DNA of 64,000 nt from Campanula takesimana (lineage: Eukaryota; Streptophyta; Magnoliopsida; Asterales; Campanulaceae), in contig JAOWBW010000390.1 of NCBI GenBank assembly GCA_026119855.1, positions 62,001 to 126,000 on the forward strand, written 5' to 3'. Below are positions 9,845 to 21,900 of the stretch, piece after piece; the first letter of the stretch is position 1, and every line of letters begins with the position of its first letter. A program made the translations under genes and the position numbers. The notes beneath the pieces are model-generated. The model did not search any database. It was not told the DNA's origin and worked only from the letters and a program-made list of their open reading frames with translations.

Positions 9845-12595
9845 TGTCACGACCCGAAAACTAGGCTCTATTTTATTAGTAATAAATAATTATTATTTAT
9901 TTAATTGCTTATTTATTTATTTAAATTATTATTTAATTAATAATTTGTGTGTGCGTTTTATGTTTCATAATAATTATGCCTAGCATTTTATTTGGGTCAT
10001 TTGTGCTAGTGTAGAAGTGTTGAGTCTTATTTGTTAGTGGGGAGTATTTGTGTTAGAGTTGGGGAAGGGGTCTAATTGTAACATTTTGGAAATAATTCCC
10101 CCTACACCCTCTCTTCTCCCTCACCTCTCCCTCATTCCCAGCACATCTCTCTCTCTCTCTCCTTCCATGAAATGGGTAAGTTTCTCTCTCACTTCTCTCT
10201 ACATTTTCATCATCTTCCTCTCTTTATTTCTCATTTCTTAAAACATGAAATGTGTTTAGATCGTCGATAGGATCGCGTAGAACCAAAAAGAATTGAATTC
10301 CGTCATCTTTGAGAATTTTCAAGTAAGTTGCTTTTCCCCCATTTTTATGCTAAAGTGTTCATATCATGTTTATATTATGCTTGATGTGTTATATTTGAAG
10401 TTTGGTTGAATTTGGAATTTATTTGGAATTTATTTTGAGTTTTGGTCAAAAATGGTGATTTTAGGAATGTTGGGTTTAAATCTTGATCTTGGTTGATAAA
10501 TGGTATTATTTGAGTCCCCATTCTAGTTATAAGTTGTTTTGGGTTCATCTTTATGCTTGGTGGAATGTTGATTATGTTTGATTTTGGTTGTAATATGAAA
10601 TGGGTAAGAAAATTGGTAGAAACCCAGATTTTGGCCGGATTTCGTCCCTCCGGGCAAGGAGGCGCGCACACCATGTTTTGGGAGGCGCGCGCACCCTTTT
10701 CTGCTTCGAAATCGCAGCCTTCTGACCTTAGGAGGCGCGCGCATCACTTTTTATGGAGGCGCGCGCATCCCTCTTTTTCCAGTTTGTCCGTTTTTCGTTC
10801 GATCTTCCGGAGGCCATAACTTTCTCATCCGGACTCCGTTTTAGGCGTGTAAACTATCGTTTCGAAGCTCTCTTCGAGTACTAAAAGATGGTATAGGTTG
10901 TTTAGTTAAGTTATAAGTTTTATACTTCGGGATTTTATTGGGTGTTTGGGCATCTTATGATGTGTTCGTGGTTATTCCAATCGAATTGATTTTCGAGTAA
11001 GACTTGGTCTAGGTTTTAGGCAATGTCCCATAGTACCTAGATGGTTGTTGTTGAACACCAAAGTGTAGGGTTTAGTCCCGTCGTGATCATGTTCTAAAGA
11101 TTAACCTTTTTGATTCGTTTGGGGGTTTGGGATTGGTTCGTTAAGGACGAAGGTAAAGCGTGTATTGGCAATTGGGTACTTACGGTTTGATTAACCTTAA
11201 AGTGTATTCATTCTGATTCCTACTTTGGAATTTCAGGTGTGATGAGATGGTTGAGTTCATAGTCCTAGTACATCTTTATGAGTAAACGTTTAGGATAATT
11301 TTGGGTTGTAGTCGTTGTACTATTTGTGAGCGACCGTTTGTTGTGTTCCTTATGAGTAACTTATGGGTATCATCTTTGAAATGTATCTGGTATGGTTCCT
11401 CTTTATGGAATTATCGTATTCTAATAATCATTGTTGTTGAGCTCCTTATGAACAATACCGTTTATCGTTGTTGTGCTCTTTATGAGAAATTCCGTTTATC
11501 GTTGTTGTGCTCTTCATGAGAAACTCTTGTTATCGTTGTTATTAAACTCTTCATGAGTAACCGTTGCATCTTTATGGTGATTATTTGGTATGGTTCCCTA
11601 CTTTGGAACCCTAAATTGTTTAATTAAGCTAGTATTTATTACTCGGCATTTATTGAAAGTCCAGCTGGTTAAATTGTGTATCGAGTCAGGCAATGGATAA
11701 TCCTATAATGGCACGAGCCAAGTCCAGTATAGCATCGCCCATTGGTCCTTCTGTCCTCATCCAGATTGGCCTTGGTTGGGATGAGCTAGCTCCGTTGTGG
11801 GTATTCTAGCTAATCGTTTTGGAGCATGACTTTGTGGCATGGCTCCCGCCCCTTGTGGCACTTTACATTGTTATTGGTTCCGGTCCCGGGTTTCTCTTGA
11901 GCTTTTATGCTACTATGAAGATGGTTTGTTTGATTGATGGGTTGATTGGTCGCTTCTGACCGGGGATTTCTCTTCAGCTTTCATGCTACTATGAAGATGA
12001 TGAATTGTTGGTTATTGAAGCTGCGCAGCGACCTTTATTTGGTTCTTTCAGTTGGGAAACCTTGGCTAATATCCTTTGTTATGTGTTTAATTTCCGCTGC
12101 TATCTGTTGACTGTTAATTGTTACATGCTATGTGATATTTATCATTGTTTATTGCTTATTGCATTATAACATGTCATGTAGTTGCATTAGTAACTTACTG
12201 AGATTTTATCTCACCCCGTTTATTTCCATCTTTGTTTTTCCTTAACCCCCCCCAGGAGGAAAAGGATTAGGATTCGCGGATCGAGGAGGACGTCGAGAGG
12301 ATTGAGATTTTGGGGCAGGTTGTTATGGATCGGTTTACATTATTTAAATGTATAACCTTTTGGGGATAGTTTTACCATTATTGACGTCATTAAGGATTGT
12401 ATATTTTATTCTTTTGGGTATAAGCTGTGGAGCTTATGTTAGATGTACTTTGTTGATTTAAACTTGGATTTGTAAAACCTTATGTTATCATCTTTTGGTT
12501 CAAAATGAAATTTTTAACTTCTATATTTTAGAGTTTTGGTTTTAAGTCGACGTCCAGCTCGCGGTCTCGGGCCCACGGAGTTCGGGGTCGCGACA
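9845..12595 (+). repeat. gypsy A LTR 2 (hybrid)
   Basis: 2751 bases with the same ends as LTR 1. The left third carries variants shared with LTR 3 (12-base duplication near 10425, GCGCACACC at ~10664, GGCAATGTCCC at ~11018). From about 11090 on it carries LTR 1 variants, including the 121 bases missing from LTR 3. It serves as 3' LTR of copy 1 and 5' LTR of copy 2. Confidence 0.95.
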
Positions 12596-12597
12596 GT

Positions 12598-12609
12598 TGG
12601 TATCAGAGC
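12598..12609 (+). promoter_or_regulatory. primer binding site of copy 2
   Basis: TGGTATCAGAGC, two bases after LTR 2, identical to copy 1. Confidence 0.95.
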
Positions 12610-12714
12610 TATGGTTTAGCTCTATGTATAAGTATAGGTGGATTAGTATGACCTAGGAGGGTAGTGTGTTCGGAGTGAGTAACAATTGTTGTTTTATGCA
12701 GGTACTTATTTGAA

Positions 12715-13760
12715 ATGGCTCGATAGAGAAGTGGTGAAAGTAATACCGGTAATGCAAATCAGAATGAAACAAGGGATGAAGCCCGTGCAATGTTTCAGGG
12801 CATGTTTGAGGCGGCCATGAAGGCCATACATGATCAAGGTCCGAGGGTAGAACAAGCACCACCACCCCGCTACGGATTGGAACAATTTCTGAAATTGAAA
12901 CCGGTTGAGTTCAATGGGGAACCCGATGTAAGGAAGGCCGAGCTATGGATTGAGTCGATGGAGAAAATTTATGATGTCTTTGGTTGCACCGATGAAGACA
13001 AGATCCGGTTTGCGGCTTATAAACTTGTAGGTGCCGCCGAGCATTGGTGGAAGGGTGTTAAAGCGAGTTGGGATGATACTCACACCGTGTATGCTTGGGA
13101 ATTGTTTGTGCGAAACTTCAAGGAGCATTTCATTCCGGTAGTGGATCAGAACCGAAAGGAGATCGAGCTACTCAACTTGGAGCAAGGTTTGTTGTCTATA
13201 GCCCAGTACTCGGCTAAGTTCATAGAATTAGCCCGGTATTGCGACTATTTGGTGAGGACCGAGGAACAGAAAGCTATGAGATTCATTCGGGGATTGAAGA
13301 CCTCCATCCGTACTCAACTTATTGCCCAACGGATTGTGACTTTCCAAGATGCGGTAGACAGAGCTTACTTTATCGAGCAAGATATTGGGGAGCATAAAAG
13401 GAAAACCGAGGTTGCGGGTACGGGTAAACAAGTAAACCATGCTAAATCTCAACCACAGCACCGTTCTGATAACCGAGGTAATTTGGGAGCACCATCTCAG
13501 TTTAAGGAACAAACCGCGCTAGGGAATCTGGGTACTACTTCGGGGAAACAAGGGAAACAAGGTAGGTGGCTTTGCACTACTGTCAGAGGGAAGGCCATTT
13601 GGAGGATAAGTGTTGGAAGAAGCAGGGAAAATGTATCAATTGTGGTCAACTGGGTCACTTCTTAAAAGATTGTCCGAGGTTTAAGGTTCAATCATCAGGA
13701 ACAGGAACCAGTACTTCACCGGGTCAGAAGAGAGATGCTTCGGGGAACCCTAAGGTATAG
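12715..13760 (+). pseudogene. gag: gypsy gag, broken copy 2
   Basis: Almost identical to the gag at 7035 but dead. Codon 4 is TAG (12724-12726) where copy 1 has AAG. One T is lost near 13578, just before the first zinc knuckle, so the knuckles continue in another frame (to 13760). The body between is open from an internal ATG at 12790 to 13665. An internally started product would keep most of the capsid domain but lose the knuckles. Confidence 0.92.
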
Positions 13761-13829
13761 GGTAGAGTAATTGCGATCAATCAGCACTCACCAGGTAACA
13801 GATAATTTCAGGAGGTATTATTTTGCGTC

Positions 13830-14162
13830 GTGAGAGCGAGCGCGTGCATTTTAGGATCATCGCATTTATGTGTTTCTGTGCATTTAGTTGCATTTATTTC
13901 TTCTGAGTCTTTGACTTATGTGTTGTCAGTGTCTACTCCTATGGAGGAGTGTAGGCTGTCTGATGGAGTCTTATGTGCTCATGTTGTGCTTAAAGGTAGA
14001 TATAACTTACCTGCTAAATTAGCCATGTTGCTATTACAAGATTTTGATGTTACTATTGTTTTAGTCTATTGTTGTAGGGGGATTGTTATATTCTCCATTA
14101 CTAATTTCTTAAAACTGTTTCAGACCGTTCATTTGGGTAGAGTTATACCTATCTTTCCTTAA
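13830..14162 (+). pseudogene. degraded gypsy protease region, copy 2
   Basis: Second copy of the open stretch at 8151-8483 with a few base changes. The same protease-like middle (VSTPMEECRLSDG, GRYNLPAKL, DFDVTI) is readable. No catalytic DSG/DTG is recognisable. Confidence 0.5.
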
Positions 14163-15510
14163 TTGAAATCTGAGTATTTAGTTTCGGTGAATTGTTGGGC
14201 GTATTTATCGTTTGTGAAAATTTCTATTTTATTTCTGAATAGTACCTAGTAATTGGGGAGAACCTTGGGTTAAATTGAGTTGTTATAGTACAAGGTTGTA
14301 GTGCTAATATTTAGATCAATGTCCTTATGACATCGGTGGGGTTATAGGAGTTGAGGATTCAATGAGGATCTCTTGAGGAAAATTTTGGTCACTTTTAGTA
14401 CATCTCCGTGAATGCATCGGAATGGGTTAGTATGGAGAGGTATACGATTTGTTATGGATGATGCGTTTGTTGTAGGAGTTCCGATCATTAATGGTGGTAA
14501 GCGTGTTAAGTTAGAAAGGACTAAGTACATTTTGGGGGAGTAATAATTTCTCAATCTATGTTAAAGGCATTTTGAAATTTTGGTTAGATAGTGGTTCTAT
14601 GGTTCTAAATCCCTTCTTGGTGGCGTTACCAAATTGGATCAAGGGTATGTGAAGAAAGTTGAGTATCAATACTTGGGCATAATTAAAGAATATTGTGATT
14701 TGGTAATGGAGCTATTGGAATGAGGCTAGCTAATCGGGTTATGATCTTGATAGTACCATTGAGCTTAAGTATCATTAAGTTAATAAAGGTATGCGTGAGA
14801 GACTAACTGGGGTTAGCTATTGAATTTAGAGTTCATTGATTTCCTTTGGGTATATGAGCACGGATTATAACTTAAAAGTGAGCTAGAGGAAATCCCTTGA
14901 AGATAAAATTTAGACCATTTTCGGACTATTGAGTATTCGTAATTATTTTAGGCTTTCAAGGATTGGAGTGTTATGACGATGATATTATGGTGTAGATTTA
15001 AGTGAGCATTTTGTATTTATATTACACCCCTAGTTTAAGGTGCTATCTAGAACTAGAGCACTATAATGGTAATCCATAGAGATATAGCCATTTCGATGAA
15101 TATTTTGGAAATAGAAATTTCTTTAGCCTTTTTATATTTTAAAAGCTAATTAGGCTCGGGATGGTGATGTTTTGAATTTCTGGGGAATACTACTAAGTAT
15201 GCGATTTACAGAAGGAAACACCTTTGCAGTGTAATTAAGGTTATGAATAAGGTGAGCTTGGGATATCTCGAGAGTTATGTTTGGGAGCAATTGGGATTCT
15301 CCAATTTTGATTGTGGATTCTAATTAGTAGTGAATGTTATGATTGAAGGAAGTTATGTGCGAGAGGTCGTGGTATCGTGAACATTATTTAAGGTTACTAC
15401 GTGGTGGTTTAGAATGGACAATTGAGAAATTCGGGAAATAGTGGAACTATCGTATCCGTGGCTTTTTTAATTAGGGTAAGTCTCGTTAAAATTCGGGTCG
15501 AATTTTCTTT
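14163..15510 (+). other. internal region without gene, copy 2
   Basis: Near-identical copy of 8484-9831; nothing coding recognised. Confidence 0.6.
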
Positions 15511-15523
15511 AAGGGGGAGTGAA

Positions 15524-18154
15524 TGTCACGACCCGAAAACTAGGCTCTATTTTATTAGTAATAAATAATTATTATTTATTTAATTGCTTATTTATTTATT
15601 TAAATTATTATTTAATTAATAATTTGTGTGTGCGTTTTATGTTTCATAATAATTATGCCTAGCATTTTATTTGGGTCATTTGTGCTAGTGTAGAAGTGTC
15701 GAGTCTTATTTGTTAGTGGGGAGTATTTGTGTTAGAGTTGGGGAAGGGGTCTAATTGTAACATTTTGGAAATAATTCCCCTACACCCTCTCTTCTCCCTC
15801 ACCTCTCCCTCATTCCCAGCACATCTCTCTCTCTCTCTCCTTCCATGAAATGGGTAAGTTTCTCTCTCACTTCTCTCTACATTTCCATCATCTTCCTCTC
15901 TTTATTTCTCATTTCTTAAAACATGAAATGTGTTTAGATCGTCGATAGGATCGCGTAGAACCTAAAAGAATTGAATTCCGTCATCTTTGAGAATTTTCAA
16001 GTAAGTTGCTTTTCCCCCATTTTTATGCTAAAGTGTTCATATCATGTTTATATTATGCTTGATGTGTTATATTTGAAGTTTGGTTGAATTTGGAATTTAT
16101 TTGGAATTTATTTTGAGTTTTGGTCAAAAATGGTGATTTTAGGAATGTTGGGTTTGAATCTTGATCTTGGTTGATAAATGGTATTATTTGAGTCCCCATT
16201 CTAGTTATAAGTTGTTTTGGGTTCATCTTTATGCTTGGTGGAATGTTGATTATGTTTGATTTTGGTTGTAATATGAAATGGGTAAGAAAATTGGTAGAAA
16301 CCCAGATTTTGGCCGTATTTCGTCCCTCCGGGCAAGGAGGCGCGCACACCATGTTTTGGGAGGCGCGCGCACCCTTTTCTGCTTCGAAATCGCAGCCTTC
16401 TGACCTTAGGAGGCGCGCGCATCACTTTTTATGGAGGCGCGCGCATCCCTCTTTTTCCAGTTTGTCCGTTTTTCGTTCGATCTTCCGGAGGCCATAACTT
16501 TCTCATCCGGACTCCGTTTTAGGCGTGTAAACTATTGTTTCGAAGCTCTCTTCGAGTAATACTAGATGGTATAGGTTGTTTAGTTAAGTTATAAGTTTTA
16601 TACTTCGGGATTTTATTGGGTGTTTGGGCATCTTATGATGTGTTCGTGGTTATTCCAATCGAATTGATTTTCGAGTAAGACTTGGTTTAGGTTTTAGGCA
16701 ATGTCCCATAGTACCTAGATGGTTGTTGTTGAACACCAAAGTGTAGGGTTTAGTCCCGTCGTGATCATTTTCTAAAGATTAACCTTTTTGATTCGTTTGG
16801 GGGTTTGGGATTGGTTCGTTAAGGACGAAGGTAAAGCGTGTATTGGCAATTGGGTACTTACGGTTTGATTAACCTTAAAGTGTATTCATTCTGATTCCTA
16901 CTTTGGAATTTCAGGTGTGATGAGATGGTTGAGTTCATAGTCCTAGTACATCTTTATGAGTAAACGTTTAGGATAATTTTGGGTTGTAGTCGTTGTACTA
17001 TTTGTGAGCGACCGTTTGGGTTGTGTTCCTTATGAGTAACTTATGGGTATCATCTTTGAAATGTATCTGGTATGGTTCCTCTTTATGGAATTATCGTATT
17101 CTAATAATCATTGTTGTTGAGCTCCTTATGAGCAATACCGTTTATCGTTGTTGTGCTCTTTATGAGAAATTCCGTTTATCGTTGTTGTGCTCTTCATGAG
17201 AAACTCTTGTTATCGTTGTTATTAAACTCTTCATGAGTATCGAGTCAGGCAATGGATAATCCTATAATGGCACGAGACAAGTCCAGTATAGCATCGCCCA
17301 TTGGTCCTTCTGTCCTCATCCAGATTGGCCTTGGTTGGGATGAGCTAGCTCCGTTGTGGGTATTCTAGCTAATCGTTTTGGAGCATGACTTTGTGGCATG
17401 GCTCCCGCCCCTTGTGGCACTTTACATTGTTATTGGTTCCGGTACCGGGTTTCTCTTGAGCTTTTATGCTACTATGAAGATGGTTTATTTGATTGATGGG
17501 TTGATTGGTCGCTTCTGACTGGGGATTTCTCTTCAGCTTTCATGCTACTATGAAGATGATGAATTGTTGGTTATTGAAGCTGCGCAGCGACATTTATTTG
17601 GTTCTTTCAGTTGGGAAACCTTGGCTAATATCCTTTGTTATGTGTTTACTTTCCGCTGCTATCTGTTGACTGTTAATTGTTACATGCTATGTGATATTTA
17701 TCATTGTTTATTGCTTATTGCATTATAGCATGTCATGTAGTTGCATTAGTAACTTACTGAGATTTTATCTCACCCCGTTTATTTCCATCTTTGTTTTTCC
17801 TTAACCCCCCCCAGGAGGAAAAGGATTAGGATTCGCGGGTCGAGGAGGACGTCGAGAGGATTGAGATTTTGGGGCAGGTTGTTATGGATCGGTTTACATT
17901 ATTTAAATGTATAACCTTTTGGGGATAGTTTTACCATTATTGACGTCATTAAGGATTGTATATTTTATTCTTTTGGGTATAAGCTGTGGAGCTTATGTTA
18001 GATGTACTTTGTTGATTTAAACTTGGATTTGTAAAACCTTATGTTATCATCTTTTGGTTCAAAATGAAATTTTTAACTTCTATATTTTAGAGTTTTGGTT
18101 TTAAGTCGACGTCCAGCTCGCGGTCTCGGGCCCACGGGGTTCGGGGTCGCGACA
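15524..18154 (+). repeat. gypsy A LTR 3
   Basis: 2631 bases. It lacks 121 bases present in LTR 1 at 5880-6000; the join is near 17239, with GT at both deletion ends. It carries several private changes in its right half, for example CCGGTACCGGG and CATTATAGCATG. Confidence 0.95.
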
Positions 18155-18159
18155 TATTT
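18155..18159. repeat. target site duplication TATTT, right copy
   Basis: Matches 4171-4175. With one copy removed, the copia RNase H frame resumes. Confidence 0.95.
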
Positions 18160-18408
18160 GAACAAAACTGCCCTATATACTGTTATAGCACTGCTGCAAT
18201 ATCCATCTCCAACAATCCAGTTCAGCACTCAAAAACCAAGCACATCGACATAAGATATCATTTCCTCAAAGACCATGTTGAAAAGAAAAACATTTTTCTA
18301 GCAAAGGTGGGAACAGATAATCAAATTGCTGACATTCTCACCAAACCGCTTGAAAATTCCAGGTTCTATCATTTACGAGGAGAAATGGGTATGTTAGAAC
18401 TAACTTAA
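18160..18408 (+). pseudogene. pol: copia pol, last part: end of RNase H
   Basis: Continues pol after the insertion. It holds the RNase H end (AAISISNNPVQHSKTKHIDI, about 18198-18257), HFLKDHVE, and the usual copia tail DILTKPLENSRF ... LRGEMGMLEL, ending at TAA 18406-18408. No further stop lies inside this piece. It was split from 4170 by the gypsy A cluster. Confidence 0.93.
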
Positions 18409-18866
18409 GATATCATATCTATATATTATTTTTATATCTTTTGTTTAAGTGTTTTGGCTATACTTAGTAAAGTCATCTAGTATGCGGTTCTGTCATCATT
18501 GAAACCGCATCAATGTATGGTTCGGTACAAGATTCCCCATCAAACTGACGAGTCAAATGAATGTAATCGGTTCTTTCAAAACCGACAAGAAAGCAAAGTC
18601 ATTCGGTTTAAACATATAAACCGCCATCAGATTAGAGAGACATCAGTTTCATGAAAAACCGCTGAAGACATAAGGTAAGTCGGTTTGCTCAATCAAACTG
18701 CTCAGGTATGAAATTGCATTTTAGTCCCTACTTTATGTCATATCAATTATAAGGACCCTTTTGCAATTTTCTCTGCCGCATTAAATTCTATGTGACGTGG
18801 GACGCCATCTGGAGATAATCATGCGCCGTTCTCGTCGTTCCATTACCCGAGGAACAGTTAATTGAG
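18409..18866 (+). other. spacer between pol and env-like gene
   Basis: About 460 bases with no reading frame of note. It holds five AACCGC/GCGGTT hexamers (18484, 18503, 18619, 18657 and one more just before it, at 18344) and several CGGTT pieces. By position it would hold upstream control sequence for the env-like gene. Confidence 0.5.
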
Positions 18867-18873
18867 TATAAAA
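18867..18873 (+). promoter_or_regulatory. TATA box of env-like gene
   Basis: TATAAAA lies 123-129 bases before ATG 18996. A pyrimidine-rich leader with a CT run (18929-18941) follows, as in plant core promoters. This suggests that the env-like gene has its own transcript; that is inference. Confidence 0.55.
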
Positions 18874-18995
18874 GACAAAGTTTATTTCTTTTTACCTTTT
18901 TACCTTCTTCTTCATTTGCGTATACTCTCTCTCTCTCTCTCATTTGCACTCTATTCTCAACTTCCAATATTTCCCATACTTCTTTGAAATTTAAA

Positions 18996-21900
18996 ATGGC
19001 ACCTAAGAAATCTTCAGACCCTTCTGCTCCATCTACATCTAAAACATCTAAAGGCGATATGGTATGATTTCTTGAACCCTTCACTCTAGCATTTCATTTT
19101 TTTTTGCCATTGTTGTTCGAAAAAGCTTGTTCATCTTCTCATATTTTTTTCTTGCTTTTTCTTTCAATTTTTGGTTGATTTTGATTACGTATGTTCACAT
19201 ATGCTGGGTTTGATGTTTATTTCATGTCTTTTGTTCAACTTTTGAACAATTTTGATTTTTGGGTTTTTCGGGTGTTCATTCGTATTTATTTTGATACTAT
19301 GTTCTGGGTTTATTATTTGAACTCGTTATTCTAGAACTTTGTTAGTATCTGCATTTTTCGAGTCTTTTGGTATACTTCTTTCTTAATTTGGTTAAGTTTT
19401 TGTTTAGCATGTTTATCCCCTGTTCATCATGTTCTTCATGCATTCAAATGCTTTTTCAAATTCTTTCCATGTCAAGTTTTGGGTGTTTACCATTTTACCC
19501 CTGTTTTACTTCAACCACATATTTCATTGTTAGGATTCCTTGTAGAAGTTTGAATGGTTGGCTTATTCAAACTGCTTGCATCAAACTCTTACTAACTTTG
19601 ATTATTTTTAGGATGAAACCAACTTTGTACCTGGATCTCAGATCATCAAAGCCGAATTTGAAGCTGATGCAGTTGGAAGAAAACTGCTCGCCCTACTGGA
19701 ATCATCAAAACTGCTGCCCTTATTCCAGTTAGATGAACCGAAGTTTGACAAGAGGCTTTGTGCAGAATTCTTTGACAATGGGATCGTTTGTGAGGTACCC
19801 CTGCTGAATGGTAAAGATGAAGAGATCAGAGACTTAGAATCTGGGGAAGTGAAGACTGAAAATGCCATCAAGTCCACTGTAAGGACAAAGGATGTGGTGT
19901 TATCTGCTTCAAAGGTTGCTATTTTGGCTGGACTGGAGAATTCTGGAATTCTTTCTATCAAACCAGAATTAGTCAGCAGAACTACTGAGGAGCTCTTGGG
20001 GGTCTCTGTCTTCAACACTAAGTCTACCCCTAAGAAGGAGTTTGGAGAAGTTATGGTGACGTTGTGTGACTTAGTGGATACTGGAGTGATGTGCAAGAAT
20101 GGCAATCACAACAATTTCACTTCTGAGCAGTACAACTACTGCGTAGCTATCTACAAAGGGAAGAAGTTGCACTGGCTAAGGATCATCATGCAAGAAATGA
20201 TCAATGCCCTCAGTCGCCACACATCTGCCAAAGCCGCTGGTAAAACAAAGATCAAAACTCACTGCAGGCTCGTAACCAAGTTCTTTCATCAGGATTCTGT
20301 GATCTTTAAGGCTTCTGTGGCCAATGAAGCTGAGTGGGTGCAACCTAATGAGAAGACCTTGTTTGGTGCTTCTAAGCTTGATGCTTTCAGAACCGCGTTT
20401 GGATGGCGGTTTGCACAAGCGGTATGGACTGCTGATCCTCTGCCTGAAGAAAAGAGAGGACCCTTTCCTGAGGCTCGGCTAAATAAGTCAGGCAAACCTT
20501 ATGCCGGTGCCATAGCAGATCAAGCCGCTGCTACTAGAGCTAGAGAAGCAGCTCAAACTGCCACTTTGAATAGGCTAGGAGTTAGCCTGGATGGAACTGA
20601 GGCTCCGGTTGAGAGGGAGTCTGCGGTTGAGGGGGAGCCTGCAATCCCTGCGGCTCAACCCAGGGAAACCGCGGCTCCAAGAAAGAAGAAAGCCAAAGTA
20701 ACTGAAACTTCCAAACCCTCATCCATTCTTCCTCCAAAACCGACCTTACCAAAATCCTTCCTCATTCTAACCAATCCCTCTTCTGAACCGCTCCCACCTT
20801 ACTCTAAACCAATTCCCTTCACAAAACCAACTCCTCCTATCTCTTCTATCTAAACCTCAGATAAAACCCTTATCCCCAATCAAGCCTAATGCTGAAAAAT
20901 CAATGAACTTTGCACAAGATGTAAACCTGTTGAGAAAACTGAAAGCCTCCTCCTCTGAACCTAAACCTATCTCACCTCCAAAATCCCCTCTCAAACTGCC
21001 AACTGTTCAGTTCACTGAAGAACAGTTGTAGCTAATCTTTTCTGCCCTTCCCAACCTTAAACCCTCCACTCAAACCGAACCTGAGCAGACCAAAGTGTCT
21101 GAGGCTGCGGTTCCAGTTGAACAAGCCGAGGTATCTACAAGTGCGGTTCAGCCTGAGCAAACTGATGAGTTTGAGGCTGCAGTATTGCCTGAGCAGACTG
21201 ATGTGTCTGAGGCAGTTCAAGATGAACCTGAGCAAGATGATGAAAATCTTGAGGTTCAACCGCTGAAGAAGAAGAGAAGGTTAGTGAAGAAATATGACTT
21301 TGTAGAGAACTGGCAATCAAGGCCACCTGGTGCAATGGACTTCACTGAAGCTTCTGACAAGAAGGATCATTCACCCACTGAAGGCCCATTTGCAAAGGAG
21401 TTGAGAGAAAGGGCTGAAATGAGAAAGGCTGGGATAGACCCCATGCTGGTTGAAACCGCTACTCCTTCGTTGAAACGAAAGCTGGAGTTTGATTCACTAG
21501 AGCACACTCCTTCACCTTTTGAATCCCCTACACTGCCTTTTGCTTCAGCAGTTCAACCGTCGGCTCAACCGCAACTGATCAACATCTCTGCCCCTTCGGT
21601 TCTGCCTGAATTCACTGTTGCAGTTAGGTCTCCCAAACCGCGTGGTTTGAAAAGGAAGTGTGCACAGGACATAGCTGGTTACCTAAAGAAGTTTATAGCT
21701 ACTACTTCCGAAGCCAACCGCCATGGAGCCATCATCAGAGCCGCCAACAAGCATGAAGAGCAACGACTCAAGTGTGGTCGTCCAAATCCTTTTGCAATCT
21801 TTCCAGCCGATGAGTCTCAAGCTGCTTCAGATCAACTGATTGCTTCAACTCTTGATCAAATTATTGAAGATCTGGCAGTTGAGTTCATCTTCTCTCTCTG

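Larger units (their letters stand above)
4176..18154 (+). mobile_element. gypsy A: duplicated element LTR-gag-LTR-gag-LTR
   Basis: Three long LTRs (4176-6915, 9845-12595, 15524-18154) alternate with two internal regions of about 2.93 kb (6916-9844 and 12596-15523). Each internal region starts with the primer site TGGTATCAGAGC (initiator Met tRNA) and ends with the purine tract AAGGGGGAG. Only gag and a degraded protease can be recognised; RT, RNase H and integrase are absent, so the element is non-autonomous. The gag resembles the Tekay/Del side of gypsy (inference). TATTT flanks the whole array. LTR variants show that the array arose by unequal crossing over (see findings). Confidence 0.95.
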
